Position numbers and translations under genes: made by a program | Origin: Microplitis mediator | Lineage: Eukaryota; Arthropoda; Insecta; Hymenoptera; Braconidae | NCBI RefSeq assembly: GCF_029852145.1 | Contig: NC_079979.1 | Span: 20,843,901-20,907,900 of the forward strand | Length of the DNA: 64,000 nt | Direction of reading: 5' to 3' | The notes under the pieces: model-generated | Told to the model about the DNA's origin: nothing | What the model saw: only the letters and a program-made list of their open reading frames with translations | The model's database searches: none | In this document: in pieces, positions 28,497-41,460 of the stretch | Position numbering within the stretch: position 1 is the first letter of the stretch | How the letters are laid out: the number at the start of each line of letters is the position of its first letter

Positions 28497-28992
28497 TATT
28501 ATTTATTTATTTTCATTTGACTTAAATATTATTTCATTTTAACTTTAACAATTAATAGTTTAGAAACATTAGTGATATTTTCAATGCAAGCACAGAGTTT
28601 ATAAACTCATAAATTAAACTTATTAATCAAGTTTAACTTATATAAAATAAGCAAAAAAATCATATTAAAAAAAATAAATTTTTTTTAAATTTTATTTACA
28701 CTAGTGTATTAAAAAATAATTTCACCAGGTAATTTATTATTTTAAAATTTTAAAATAATATAATAGTGCTAAGTAAAATTTATTTAGAGAAAAAAATATT
28801 ATGAGCATTAAAAGAAGCAATTTTAGCACGAGCCACTTCAAGTCATTGTACTTTAGGCCTCATAAAAAAAAAATTAACAAAAACTAAAAACAAAGATAAA
28901 AGATAATATTAAAAATAAAAATAAACATGTAAATGCAAATCCGTTTTAAAAAGAGAAAAACAGTAGGTAAGGGGTGTTATATATTAATGTGT

Positions 28993-30532
28993 TTATGTGA
29001 GCTGTGTTTGACGTTGCTCAAGATTAACATTAGCGTTATGTATATCGACTATACTACCCGAAAGAGAGAGAGAAAGAGAAAGAGGTGACGCGGAATGATC
29101 TCTCTCAACGGTCTCAACCTCAGTATCAAGTGACTCGACATCTCCACCAGGAGCGTTAACTCCTACTCCTACTCCTACTCCTACTCCTCCACTTAAATCA
29201 CATACATTACCAGGTAAATAATCTTTCCAACTTCTAAACAGATATCGGGTAAATTTTCTCAGCTGCCGAAATTTACAGTAAGTTGCACCTTCTGCAGATT
29301 CTAATTGCTGTGTTTGTATAAGAAAACCTTTTTCTTTAAATGTTTGTTCTAATTTTTCACGTTGAAGTGATTTTCGAGTTTTTCTCTTTTTCCGGACATC
29401 CTCATGTTGTTGATGCTGATTTATAATTATTTTTGAAGGCAAAGTGGAAGCCACAGACTGTGATACTACCAAACCTGGCGGTTGAATTTTTTCACCAGCA
29501 GCGTTCAAAAAAGTACCTGCTGCAGAAGTACCACTGGTGGCTTGTCCAGCAGGTTGTTGAAGTGATTCACGTGGAAAAAACTCATATCCACGCATACTTT
29601 TATCACCAGTCCCGCTATAATAACGAAAATTACCTCCCGAATCGACAGACAAACTTTTTTTTTCTTGTAAGCTCGGTTTAGCACCACCGGTAAATTTAAA
29701 TTTACATATACTGACTTCTGTAGCTGGATTATTTGTATTTTCTGTTGGCATTGGTGGTATAAATATAGCTGACCGTTTACGTTTTGTTGGTTGCTGATGA
29801 ATCAATGGATTGCCTATAGGTGCAATACGTTTAGCTCTTGGTGAAATTGGCACAGCCACTGATGGTGTTGATGTTAATGTTGATGTTAATGTTGATGTTG
29901 ATGCTATTGCAGATACCGGTGATGGTACTACTGCCACTGGACTTGTTGGTGATGAGGACGATGACGATGATGATGATGATGATGATAATGATGTCGACGA
30001 TGGTGATGATGATAATGATGATGTCGTCGTTATTGCTGGGGAATGTAACGTCGTAGGGTTCTTATCTATCATCGTATATATTGACTTGGGTACAACTATT
30101 TTTTTATCTTCTTTTTGCTGTTTCTGTTCCTCACTATTATTTTCACCCATTTTTTGATAATATAAAAATTGTGATTCAAGTGTCATTGGATTTATAAATA
30201 CACCATTTGGCCAGTAAACAAAATTTGAATCATTATTATTATTATTTTTTAAAGTAAAACGTTCCTTAGAACCAAGACACTCAATATCCTCACCATCTTC
30301 ACTACATGTTTCACTTTTTACGTGTCCATGTTCATAAACACCGTGTTTTTTCGATAACCTTATTTTAAGTTGATTTAAATCTTTAATGCACAAATTAAGC
30401 GGTTCATCTTGTTCACAACTCCCTTCATCGGTTGTGGCAGCACGACGTTCTTGAGTTAAACGTTTCTCAAGTAAGCTACTGATCCGATTTTGTATGTCAG
30501 TTCGTTGCATTGAAATTTGAGGATTTAATTTA

Positions 30533-30569
<37 letters not shown>

Positions 30570-33500
30570 CATTATTATTATTATTGTTGTTGTTGTTGTT
30601 GTTGTTATTATTTTTATTATTTTTATTATTATTTTTATTATGAGAATGAGAATGAGGATGGGGATGGTCAGATGATCGTGACTCGGTGGTTGCTGGTGGT
30701 AGTAGCTGTAATTGTTGTTTTTTGTCGTCGTGACCCGGCGTACCTGGTAGTATTGTTCCATAATTCTTATAGATAAGATGACATATGTCCGCCTTCTTGG
30801 GTTTTCTTCCACGACGTGGTTTACTATTGTCCAAGGTAATCTCCCCCATGTAAGGTAAATCTGAGTACTTCATAGGCGGTCTTGAAGTCGATTGTGCTAC
30901 TACTGTCGATTGTTGATTATTATGATTATTATTATTATTATTATTGTTGTTGTTGTTTTTATTATTTAGCTGATAATGAGGTTGTTGAGAAGAATAAGTA
31001 TGAGATGATGACTGAGATGTTATGACTGATCTGCGTAAATTAGAGTGCATTGTCGTGTCATTTGAACAACTAACTACTCTGGGACAAAGTTCTTGCTGCA
31101 TAGCTGTTATTCTTTGCAACCAGCCTTGAACGTCAGTTGAACTGGGTACTGAACTCGGAATCGTCGGCGTTGTCAAAGTTGACGTTGTTGGCGTAGTAGG
31201 ACTTGATACCATAGATGTGTCCTGTCCGTGTGTTGGTGATGAGTTTAAGGCTTCTTGGGCTAATGCAGCTTCGTAGTGGTCCAAATATTCGGGTGGGAGG
31301 GCTTGGTGGTGAAATTTAAGTTTCCAACGTGATTTTCTTCGGCCACGACTGCAAAATAAATTATTTTAATAATAATTTATAATACTTTTTTTTTGTCGTC
31401 GGTCTTTTTTTCTTTTATTTGTAGGACCCATTTTACCCAATTAATTTATAAATGGATCAACTCTTAAGAATGGAGAAAATACCAAAATAATATAGAATAT
31501 ATAAAAGCAGTTTAATATTTTATTTGGCAATATGTGCGATATTATAGATAAGGTAAGGTAAGTAAAAATAAAATAAAAAGGTGGTTTTGTTGTTTTGTTG
31601 TTTTGTTGTTTTGTGCATCAGACTCGAAAAAGAACCTGTTTTTATTGGATCTAAAGGTCCATGGTCCAGCACTAAAGCAATTCATTCATACGAATTATTC
31701 CGACAGTGTAGCCAATAAATTTTAAGGATTTCGACATTTTAAGCTCGTCAACTTAAATAAACTGACTTTTTAACAATTTTTTAAAAATCAATTATTATAA
31801 TTACCTTGTTCTTGATCTACCTTGATCCTGATTGGTTCGTTCTGAAATACTATAGTCTGTCTGTTTATCCTGCTGATTCTGATTCTGATTCTGATTTTGA
31901 TTCTGATGGTGATGTTGTTGTAATTGCGGTGAATGCTGTAAAGTATTATCGTGCGCAGCATGATGGAGATGCGTTACTTCAACAGTTGGAGCTGGTAAGA
32001 CGCTCGGATCTTCTTGCAGACTCTTAAGTGCCTCATTAGAACTGGATCTTGACATGCCAAAGACAGTTTCAAAATTGTTATCTTTACTTGTTTTTTTAAC
32101 CACTTTTAATGTGTGAATAAATAAATAAAAGTCTTTTTTTTTTTCATTAAAAACTAAGTCGATAAATATTTACGTCTTTTACGTAAATAAATAATTGATA
32201 TTATTCATTATATAAAGTAAAAACTATGCCAGTGTCGTTGTATAAAAAGTATGTATTTAATTTTTATATTTATTGTATATATAATTTACCTATGAATATT
32301 ATTATTATCACGATGATCGTCGCTGTCTTCTTTAGGCTCTTGTTTAACTGCCATAGGAACTGAAGCTGGCAATGAGGTTTGTAGAAGTGGAGAGATATTA
32401 AAAGAGTGCTGATAAGACGAACTGTCTGTCAACGATCCATCTATTCCAGTAGTCTGTGCACGCGGCACTTCCTCAGTCTGCATAATTCCCCCTATTAATA
32501 CGAAAACAAATATTAAAATAAAAATAAAATACCACTAAAAAATTATATTACCTATTTATGTAAATCGTGAAAAATTATAAATTAAACATATATATATATA
32601 TAAATATCCAGGGATATTTTTAGTAATTTAAAATCTTGTTTATTGCAACAGAGACATTTTTAATGATAACATCCCCATGCACATCTTGGCAAATGGGATA
32701 ACAACTTATACTAGGAATTTAAACATCTGTGGGAAGTCTAGTAGCATTTATTGTTATTATTATTATTATTGTTGTATATATAAACATCGGTACACTTGAT
32801 TAATTAAAATACTCTCCACCAAACATAAATATTAATCTTAACATATATGATAATCTGCTTATATTAAGAGCCCTTTTTTTTTTTAATAAATATTATAATA
32901 GTAATAAAACTTATCATTTGTGGAAATTAATGGTAATAAAGTAGAAATGAATAAAATAAAATATATATATCGTGACGAAGCAACATCGATGCAGAATTGA
33001 TGTACTTCGTAATGATTCGCTTTTTCTTTTATTTCAAAAGTTATCATTTACAAAATTATAAAAATTAAATAAAAAGTTAAAATATTAAATAATATATATA
33101 AATAATGATTTATTATTGATGATAAGTTTAGAGTTTAATAAAAGAAAAAAGTGGGGAAGAAGAAGGTAAAATAAATATAATATTCTATTAATAGAAGCAA
33201 ATATTCTGGCATGACGCCATTATTTTGGGTTTGTCTCTCTCAAATTTCTCACACCATATTTGGTATTATGGTGCTACTTGGAATTGTATTCCACTAGTAT
33301 TGCGTTTCTTTATAACTTAAATACATGTACTTAGTCTCGAATACTCACTCACTACTCACTCATTCTCTATACACATAAACAAAAGACCACCCCACTTTAC
33401 ATACGTCCCGAATTATCCTCGATTCACGGATCTGCCGATTCTACAAATAGAATTTTAAATCTATTCACTTAGAAATAAAAATTTTACTTTTATTATTATT

Positions 33501-34021
33501 TATTTTTTAATTTTTAATTTTTAATTTTTTCTGAGCATACGTAAATCATTAGCGTGATTTATAATTTATAATCAATCTGATTGTAACCAATTACACAACT
33601 GAATCAATGTATTATTAAAGCGTGTATGGTTATCGATTTTAAATAAAATCATATAATTAATTTATACTACTTGGGAGTATAAGTTATGTTATGCTAGTAT
33701 GTCACAATAACGATCTAGTCAATCGATCATGCGCGACAGATTACCATCAATGATAAACATTTAATATTTATTATAAATTCAAATAAAATATTATTATTAT
33801 TATTCATATATTGACACCTTTTTATTACTCCTACACTCCATTATGTGTATTAATTGTTTGCTTTTATTGATATATATTTGTAAATGATATATCATTTTCT
33901 CAAAGTCAACTGTCAAAAAAATATTTTTTACCTTAAATTTAATTAAATAATAAAATTTTTTTAATAAAAAATAAACATATTGATTAATACCTGTGACGGG
34001 AAAAGCGTTTTCTGGCAACAT
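28993..34021 (-). CDS. Large low-complexity nuclear protein, AT-hook-like and CtBP motifs
   Basis: Not recognised by name; probably a transcriptional regulator. Exons on the minus strand: 34021-33991, 32491-32290, 32086-31805, 31348-28993; phases 1, 2, 2 agree at every junction, giving about 956 aa. Features in order: a VKQEPKED sumoylation-like site near 67; an H/Q/N-rich stretch; a basic WKLKFHHQ segment near 180; poly-N; an AT-hook-like RRGRKPKK followed by ADICHLIYKNYG (about 345-370); a second poly-N; PLNLC, a CtBP-binding type motif (about 490); poly-S; a conserved-looking block KFKFTGGAKP to YEFFPRE (about 722-770); and a basic C-terminal domain RKKRKTRKSLQ to RSWKDYLPG (about 820-885). 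The non-repetitive islands look conserved and the linkers are simple-sequence. Chromatin or corepressor function is inferred from motifs. Upstream alternative first exons are possible. Confidence 0.8.
30535..30640 (-). repeat. Trinucleotide repeat encoding poly-N
   Basis: (AAT/AAC)n read on the minus strand inside the large last exon of the nuclear-protein gene, in frame with single interruptions. A second shorter poly-N array lies at about 30925-30960. Both suggest repeat expansion within the coding sequence. Confidence 0.85.
32492..33990 (-). other. Intron 1 of the nuclear-protein gene
   Basis: A 1.5-kb phase-1 intron with donor GTATTA (minus strand) and acceptor AATAG. AT-rich, no nested gene seen. 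Confidence 0.55.
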
Positions 34022-34289
34022 GTACACAACAAATAATTAATAACCTTGTCAATAATTTAAATTATAATATAAATAACACACTATTCACATAATCCTCAGT
34101 ATCAATATCACATAGTTATTGAAAATATATAAATAAATAATGCCCGGTAATATTTATTTAATATTTTTGACAATCAATAAAAGATAACAAATTTCCCGCG
34201 TGTATATTTATATGTGTATATATAAATATATACATTGATATACGTATTTATATAGATATATATGGATGTATGTATAAAAGTACAGATAC

Positions 34290-34425
34290 GGGATGAGCAA
34301 CCCCGGCTAGGCCGAGAGTCACGAGAGTACTCTCTTAGAGGTTGAGCAGCTACGGGAACAGAATAGCGCGGGGGCGCGGACGTATATTCTTGATTTGGGC
34401 GGATGGAAATCTGAGATTGCTCCAT
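34290..34425 (-). CDS. Candidate alternative first exon of the nuclear-protein gene
   Basis: A minus-strand frame opens with ATG at 34425 and runs 45 codons plus one base (MEQSQISIRP, later REYSRDSRPSRG) to a GTATCT donor. It is GC-rich and of normal-looking composition. Its phase (1) fits an acceptor CCAG just before 34011, which would give a 21-nt second exon 34011-33991 and then the common exon at 32491. So it can encode a longer N-terminus that replaces MLPE. A 5'UTR or CpG-rich promoter with a chance frame is the alternative. Confidence 0.4.
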
Positions 34426-34475
34426 ATCGGGCGGTGTGCCCGTGGCAACTGTAAAATAGCGTACAACACTCTTGT

Positions 34476-34526
34476 TTCTTCTCTTCTCTTCTCTTCTCTT
34501 TTCTTCTCTTCTCTTCTCTTCTCTTC
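34476..34526. repeat. (TCTTC)n pentanucleotide microsatellite
   Basis: About ten units with one imperfect copy, next to the GC-rich island upstream of the nuclear-protein gene. Confidence 0.85.
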
Positions 34527-35428
34527 AGCCATCAGCCTTCACCATCAGAGTAGCTACTATAGTTAGTAATGTGCAATATTCATTTTTATTTGCTTTACTG
34601 TATCTGATATCCTCCCATTTCTTAACTTGTCGTCTATCATCATAATCTCTATTTCAATCGTCTCTCTATATCTACAATCTAAAGTATATTTTAACACTTG
34701 TGACAATCATTTTTTTTTTTTAATTTGATTCCACAAAGTTTTATTTGGTGATTATCAAAATTCAATAAGTTATTTATTTTACTGTCCATATAACCAGACA
34801 GTATAATTATTTTAAAAAGTAAATAAAATATATTTATTATTGAAAGTGGAAAGTTTAGTTGCTGTTGACATATTGTTGGGACGCAGGTATTGGGACACTA
34901 TATATTGTAAGTGTGGGCGACGAGTTACTTGAGCCTATAAGGAATATAATAATATAATGTATGTGAACGCCTCCGCGAATAACTGACATAGAGAGCATAT
35001 ATATATCTATATATATTAAACTCTGACATTACTTAAAAAAACTTTAGCCGCGGGAGACATCTCGACTACGTTACTCTTATTGGTGGTAACTCCCAACCCA
35101 AGTCTTTTAGTATCCGGGTATTTCAAATTCTCAATCCACGAGTTTAAAAAAAATATCAAACATTCATTCTCTATTTGGGAATTTCGATTATTTAAATTAT
35201 CAAGCATAACCAATGTAAAACAAAAATAATTTATAATAATAATAATTTACGAGTAGTATTAAAATTTAATAGCGTAGGTGCAGTGAGCAGTACATGACCC
35301 GGAATTTAGTCGTCATGGTCGAGAAGAAGCGACACGTTTTAGTATAAAATACTACCAAATGACAACCATCAGCTGAATAATCCACTTGAGGCATTTCTTG
35401 ATACTTTTTTTATTTATTTTATTTTGTT

Positions 35429-35429
<1 letters not shown>

Positions 35430-35465
<36 letters not shown>
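35430..35465. repeat. Poly-T tract, 36 nt
   Basis: Uninterrupted T-run. It could be the poly-A tail of a minus-strand retroinsertion, but no such element is recognisable beside it. Confidence 0.8.
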
Positions 35466-35470
<5 letters not shown>

Positions 35471-36408
35471 AAACTTGTTCAGCTTTGTATTTTTTTTTTT
35501 TTCGACTCCTGAATACCTGGGATTCTATTATTCCGTTTCCTTATGCGGAGTTTGTGAGAAAGAGATAATAAATAAATATAAAGGTAGAAAGAAAACGAGT
35601 ATACACACAGATTACCACAACTAGTGGCAGTTAGTTGTTGCTGTTGCTGCTGCTGATGATGATGATGATGATGATGAATATGGTGGTGGCAATGTGTGGG
35701 CGATGTTTTTAACGTGAAATTGGTTTGCTATACGCTTTGATCATCATATTCCATTATATCCATAAATAAATTATTTAGTTAACTATATTTTTTATTGTAT
35801 AGAAAATAACAAAGCCTTACAGTATATTATTCTATCGCGTTATCCCTGTATTTTGTTCTATATATCCTGCTGGAAACATATAGATATCATACATCATATT
35901 GTTGAGTATTTATTTATAAATATCTGAGTGACAAGATTTGCTCGATCAATAATATAAAAATAAAATGAATAAATGATACATGTATTTAACCGTAACTATA
36001 ATCTGTTAGTTAATACAAGTTAAAGCATCATGGCAAATACTCAATAATAGTTGTGACTTTAATTGTAATCATCCAGTTTGATTTAAAATAAAATTAATTT
36101 TTTTAATTGTATAATTTTTATAAGTTGGGTGTTTATGTAATTAGGTAACATGTACTTAAGCATGTTTAATTAATTAAGAAAAGTTATCGAGTTGTATACA
36201 ACGTTCCCATAAAACGAACAACCAGTGACAAGCGCCGTGCAATTAGATTAATTCGTATAGATAACGATTGTTGATTTATTACATTTAAAATTCACCCCCA
36301 TTTTTTGTAAATATTAGTAAATATATATCTTATCATAAATATGTACATTTTTTTTTTTTCCTCAGTTTTGAAGTTTCAGTTGTACCGTAAGCTTGCTGCT
36401 ATTGACAA

Positions 36409-37974
36409 ATGATGAGTTTTAATATATATTTAAAATCTAATAACATATTATTTTATTTAATAATAATATTTTTTAAAATACTTGGTTTAATGCCTTTTGG
36501 GATAATTGTAAAAACAATAGAGTCTAATGATAAACCAATTCGATCATCAGAACAAGTGATGATTAATATCAATTACACAGTTAAAGGATCAATTTATAAT
36601 TTAATATTGTTAGTGTGTTTAATGTCCGTATTAATATGGCATTATCCGTGGAATGAGTATAAAAAAAATTCAATAAACGATATTGCTAAAATTGTTTGCA
36701 CAATAATGGAAAATATTACAACGACAACTATCATGTTAATTTACGGTTTAAATCAACGTACTGCAATTAATATTTTTAAACATTTAATTGAATTAAATCA
36801 TAAATTAATTATTAATAGTACATGTATTAATAATAATAATAAAATTAAAAAAATAATTAAAAAAAATAATAATAAAATTTTGATAGTGATAATTATTAAT
36901 ATATTATTTTCAGTTTTATTATTTATACTTGAATCTATTTATAATAAACATAGTCCATTATTTAATATTGTACGTGCAATTCCAATATTTATTATCGGAT
37001 CTTTTATAATACAATATGGACTAATAGTTACAAATATAAAAAATCAATTTTTTATTATCAATGAATCACTTTTATTAAACAAAAATATTTATTATTTTCT
37101 CATTAACGAAAAATTTTCTGATGAATCAGTAAAATTCAAAATATATGATATTTTAAATAATTTAAAACTATTACGTAAAATTCATCGTAAATTACGTGAT
37201 ACATTACATGACATTTCAAAATTTTATTCATGGCCAATCTTATTTGTTTTTATTCACTTTTGTCCTTCATTGACATATAGTTTTTATGCATTATATACTA
37301 ATATTAATAATAAAAAGTTATATAACAACTTGAAAATTAATTTAATTAAATGTTTTATGACTTTAATGTGGATTATTAAAAATATATTTCCTACTTCATA
37401 CTTGACAATATCGATAACTAAATTATTTAATGAGGTATGTAATATATAGATATATATATACTCGAAATAAATATCAACACACAAGCATCATGATCATGAA
37501 TGAGATACTTATTAAAAATTATTTTCTCAAGTTACAGTGTGTATTTTATAATTATATTCATATAAATTCATTTATTTCGTATTTTTCAGGTTGAAAGAAC
37601 AGATAAAATTGTTTCTGAAATTATTCGCGTTTATCCAAATAACATGAGAATCAGATATCAAGTAATATATACTCATAAATTTAAATAATATAAATAAACA
37701 AGAAATTAATATTTTAATCAATTTTTTTTTTTTTTTTTTATATAGATGGAACAATTTTCAATGGAATTATTACATAAAAATATAAATTTTAATGCCTTTG
37801 GATTATTTTCATTTGACGGATCTCTTTTGATATCGGTATAATAAAAACATTTATGTTTATTATATATTTTATTTTTAATAGCAATTGAAAAGTTTTTTTG
37901 TTTTTGTTTTTTAGTTACTACACACAGCGATAATTAATACATTTATAATTATTAATTTCAAGACTGGCAATTAA
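36409..37974 (+). CDS. Insect gustatory receptor (7tm_7 family)
   Basis: Ligand-gated chemoreceptor channel expected in sensory-neuron dendrites. Exons 36409-37434, 37590-37661, 37746-37835, 37915-37974, all phase 0, give 415 aa, the usual family length. A huge first exon followed by three short 3' exons is the classic gustatory-receptor layout. Hydrophobic segments lie at about 14-31, 58-78, 157-176, 190-210, 272-295 and the C-terminus. The conserved tail is clear: LFNE, VERTDKIVSEI, MEQFSMELLH, FGLFSFDGSLL, then the last helix. The signature TY(x5)QF is degenerate: TFIIINF, with F for Y and N for Q. Codon use is extremely AT-biased, richer in AAT, ATT and AAA than the neighbouring genes. 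The start is the first of two adjacent ATGs. The subfamily cannot be assigned from sequence alone. Confidence 0.88.
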
Positions 37975-38605
37975 TTACAATATAATGTATCCAAGGAAAG
38001 AAGATGAAAAATTATCAAAGTACACAAGGAAGACGTTAATCTTAATAATATATATATATATATATATGAAATATGACAAGTTGATAATATACATATCATC
38101 CAAGATACCGTCAATAATTTAATCTTATTATTCAATCAAAAATAATAAAAAAAAAACACATGTACAATACACTCAACTGCTGTATAAGCCCTTTTTCATT
38201 TATTCCTGATTATCTTTTTACGTATATAAATATATAATAATAAAAAGAGGCGTTTCTTTTAAATTGTATAGCGACATTATTATTCGTTCAGTGCAATCTG
38301 TCTTTCAGTCTATACATATATATTATATATATATATGAATGACCGCGTACAGTCTGATCGAGTTGCGATTGGCAGATTCGAATGATGTGGAAATCCGTAG
38401 TCTCCTTCTTCACTCTCTATCACAAGTGTATTTTCTCCTTCCATTATTTATTAAGTGTAATGTAACCGTCTGTTAAAGCCCATTCTCTCTACTCTTCTCT
38501 CAGCAATTCAACATCTCTCACCACCTGCCATTCAACTACCACTCAGTTACCTGCTCCAATCGGAATAATCCGCAAATCAGATAATAAAGTATGGCCGCCT
38601 CTCTT

Positions 38606-38639
<34 letters not shown>

Positions 38640-41314
38640 CCAATCACCATTCTTATTTTTTCATTTGGTTAAATATATAACTATAACATGTTTATTTGTT
38701 TATACGAATTTTATTATTTCTTAATCTACAGATTGGATTTACTAATAAGTTATTTATTATAAAAACTGTGATTCGATCAAATGATTTATTATTCACTGTC
38801 AAGTTATTATTTAAAAATAAAAATTTATATTGAAGATTTAAATATATTTAACGTTAAATATATCGATATTACCTAAAATGTGCGTGCTAGATTTTATATT
38901 TAGTCTAATAAAGCATCGTGTTACTTGGTACAACTACTGAATTAGGTTACAACTAAAATAACATTAACAACACCCACGTAGTAATCTCTTCTTCTCTCAG
39001 TATTTTCTCAGTCTAACCAATTTCTACACGTTTATTAACAATTTATTCTTGCTAGCATAACATAAACTTTTATCATTTTTATTATATCCGTATTAATAAT
39101 ATATGTTTTTCATCTATATTGTAAGATTAATTATCGATAAATAAATAGAATAAGTTAACTTATTGAATTGAAAGTATAAGTGCATATAAAACGTTAAGGT
39201 GTTAACAGAAAAATAAAAATATTTTAATTTATTATATTTATAAGGAATTGTATTACACAATTAAAACATCCCGAGATCGTGAAAATTAATTAAAATATAT
39301 ATACGATGACTATAATGTTAAAAATTTTTTTTTGATAGTCCTAATTTATTTATATAAATAATAAAATAATACAACATTTTTGCATGAATCGTGTTTTCTA
39401 TACTCGTAAATTTATTATTTATTTATCTATTCGTGTATGTATGTAATATAATTTAACGAGCTTTGACGTTGAGTATTTAATGAATAAATTCATCTAAATG
39501 AATTAAAATTTAAAAAATATAAAAAAAACAAGAATTTGTGTTTGCTCTCGGCATTCCGCAAAGATACAGGTGTGGTGTATGTATAAGGTTGATTCTCGGG
39601 ATTCCTTCTAAGAATTCTCACGAAGCTGTGTATGATTATTAGAGTAGTGTATAGTATTATTATCGTGGTGTTGTCGTGGTCTCTCATCGCAACGCGGAAT
39701 GGACTCACGAAGGTTACTAAGACAGAATATGTGTGGGCGAAGATGTTTAAATGCATCATTTTAACAGACCTTTTATCAAGATTTATACTTAAATACTATA
39801 TATACTACATATATATTTTATTATTTTTATTATTCAATTATATTTAGATAACTAATAAACAACAAAATAATAATAATTATTATTTTATTAATATAAGCTT
39901 ATAAATAAACTAAATACATATTAAATACACTTTATTGTTATTTAATCGTTTTGAGCAATGTAGCAATGTAACAATAATAAAATTGCTTGTTATAGGTGAA
40001 TAAAGTATAGTAAACATGAGATTGTGCTTGCAAATCGTCCATATATTTGGGCTCCCATTTATTCGTTAGAGAGTAGAGATATATCAGTAAGGCATTTATT
40101 AAACTTGTATTAAAAGTATCTCTGCCAGAGTTACACAGTAAGTACAGACGGGAAACTCGTTTAGTTCCATTGAGCAGACGATCGGAAGCAAAAAAAAAAA
40201 AAAAATTTAAAGAAGAATTACAAGACCAAGACCAAGACGAAGCAGAAGAAGAAGAAGAAAAAGAACAAGTTAAGAAGCGGATGGCGTCCCTTGGTTCTTT
40301 TCATTCATCAAACACCACATTCCCCAGCGAAATGTCTCTTTGTATGTTTGTGTGCATGTAATATAATTGCTGATGCACGGATATATAATACAAATACAAA
40401 TATAATATAAGGATGTATAATAGTTGGGGGAATTTATCAAACTGGACATCAAGTACTCAACGTTAAAATACAACCCAGTTTACATTCCTCTATCCTTTTC
40501 TTGCAAACTTAAATACTATATTTTTTTCACTAATTTATTTCAGTAATGTTCAATGGATGTACTAAAGAACCAAAGAATTAGATTGATTGAAAATTATTTT
40601 TATTACTCCAGAACAGATTAAGTTATTCAACTTGAGAATTTAATAAATACATTAAAGTCTTTTGACAGTTATATATTATAATATATATATATATAACTAT
40701 TTTTAAATTTACATTAATATTTCTAAAAAATTGAGTTGAATTAAATTTAATAACTAAAAATAATATATAAATAAATATCCATCTGTAAGATGCCTAATGT
40801 CAATTAAATTTTCGCGAGCTCAAATGATTTTGTCTGGCTGATGTTCATTCATCAATTGACAAAAACCCCCCAAAGGTTTTAAAAAGTATTGTTAACTCAA
40901 CATGCGGAGGGTTACTAAATGACACACATGCATCTGAATTTAACCAACCCACAAATGTGTCTCTCTTTAATATATATGTATATATATATAGGTTTATACT
41001 TGTCGTGTTCATACTGGCCCTTATTCCATATAAGTCCTCGAACAGCTTTACAAACAAGGAAACAGAGTATCGTTCTTTTTTAAGATAAAACAACCCAAGC
41101 GCCACACCATGCATCCAGTATTATATATATCTATATATATACATAGTCTATCTTTCTCTCTTGGTAGAATATAACTAATAAGTATAAAAGCTATCTTTAT
41201 CAAGCCAAGTACTACTCGAATACAAAACAACGTACTGTTGTAACCTGCGAGTAGTTTCATTCTGTTTAGTTGATTTTTAATTTATCATTGTTATCATTAT
41301 TTTGTCATACTAAC

Positions 41315-41460
41315 GATGAGTACAAAGCGCGACGCCTGCTGCAAGTGCTGCAGCGCCACTAAAGACGAGACTTGATCTACAAGATCGTCAGTACGGCGCC
41401 AAAGGCTGTAACGATCAGCTTCTTGTCGATTACATTGAGACGCTAGACATAGCTAGACAT
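41315..41460. other. GC-rich island with an open minus-strand frame
   Basis: A short, sharply GC-richer block containing a minus-strand frame of about 50 codons (includes RQEADRYSLWRR and LVALQHLQQASRF) that ends at a TAA near 41300. The plus strand has only a 19-codon Cys-rich frame. Next to it, 41445-41490 repeats TAGACATAGC. It could be a 5' exon, a promoter or a decayed gene piece; no family recognised. Confidence 0.25.

Larger units (their letters stand above)
19942..28992. other. Gene-free region between convergent genes
   Basis: About 9 kb between the 3' ends of KCNQ (plus) and the nuclear-protein gene (minus). It is extremely AT-rich, with many AATAAA-type words and microsatellites (21039-21083, 23256-23282, 23870-23896). 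Both 3'UTRs must lie within it. A less AT-rich stretch at 25148-25650 may be a dispersed repeat. No coding exon was supported. Confidence 0.6.
34022..36408. other. Region between the nuclear-protein 5' end and the gustatory receptor
   Basis: It holds a GC-rich island at about 34290-34450 (promoter and/or 5' exon of the minus-strand gene), a (TCTTC)n array at 34476-34526 and a 36-nt T-run at 35430-35465. The rest is AT-rich. An AG after a pyrimidine tract at about 36365 might end a 5'UTR intron of the receptor gene. Confidence 0.5.

Noticed and set aside
29810..30157. Plus-strand open frames with poly-D or poly-M runs
   Set aside because: They are antisense shadows of the poly-S and repeat-coding part of the minus-strand nuclear-protein exon.
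30510..30812. Frames of poly-Y, poly-I or poly-C on both strands
   Set aside because: They come from reading the (AAT/AAC)n poly-N tract out of frame.
40170..40361. 63-codon frame with K and E runs
   Set aside because: Low-complexity purine-rich DNA; no splice context, no family features.
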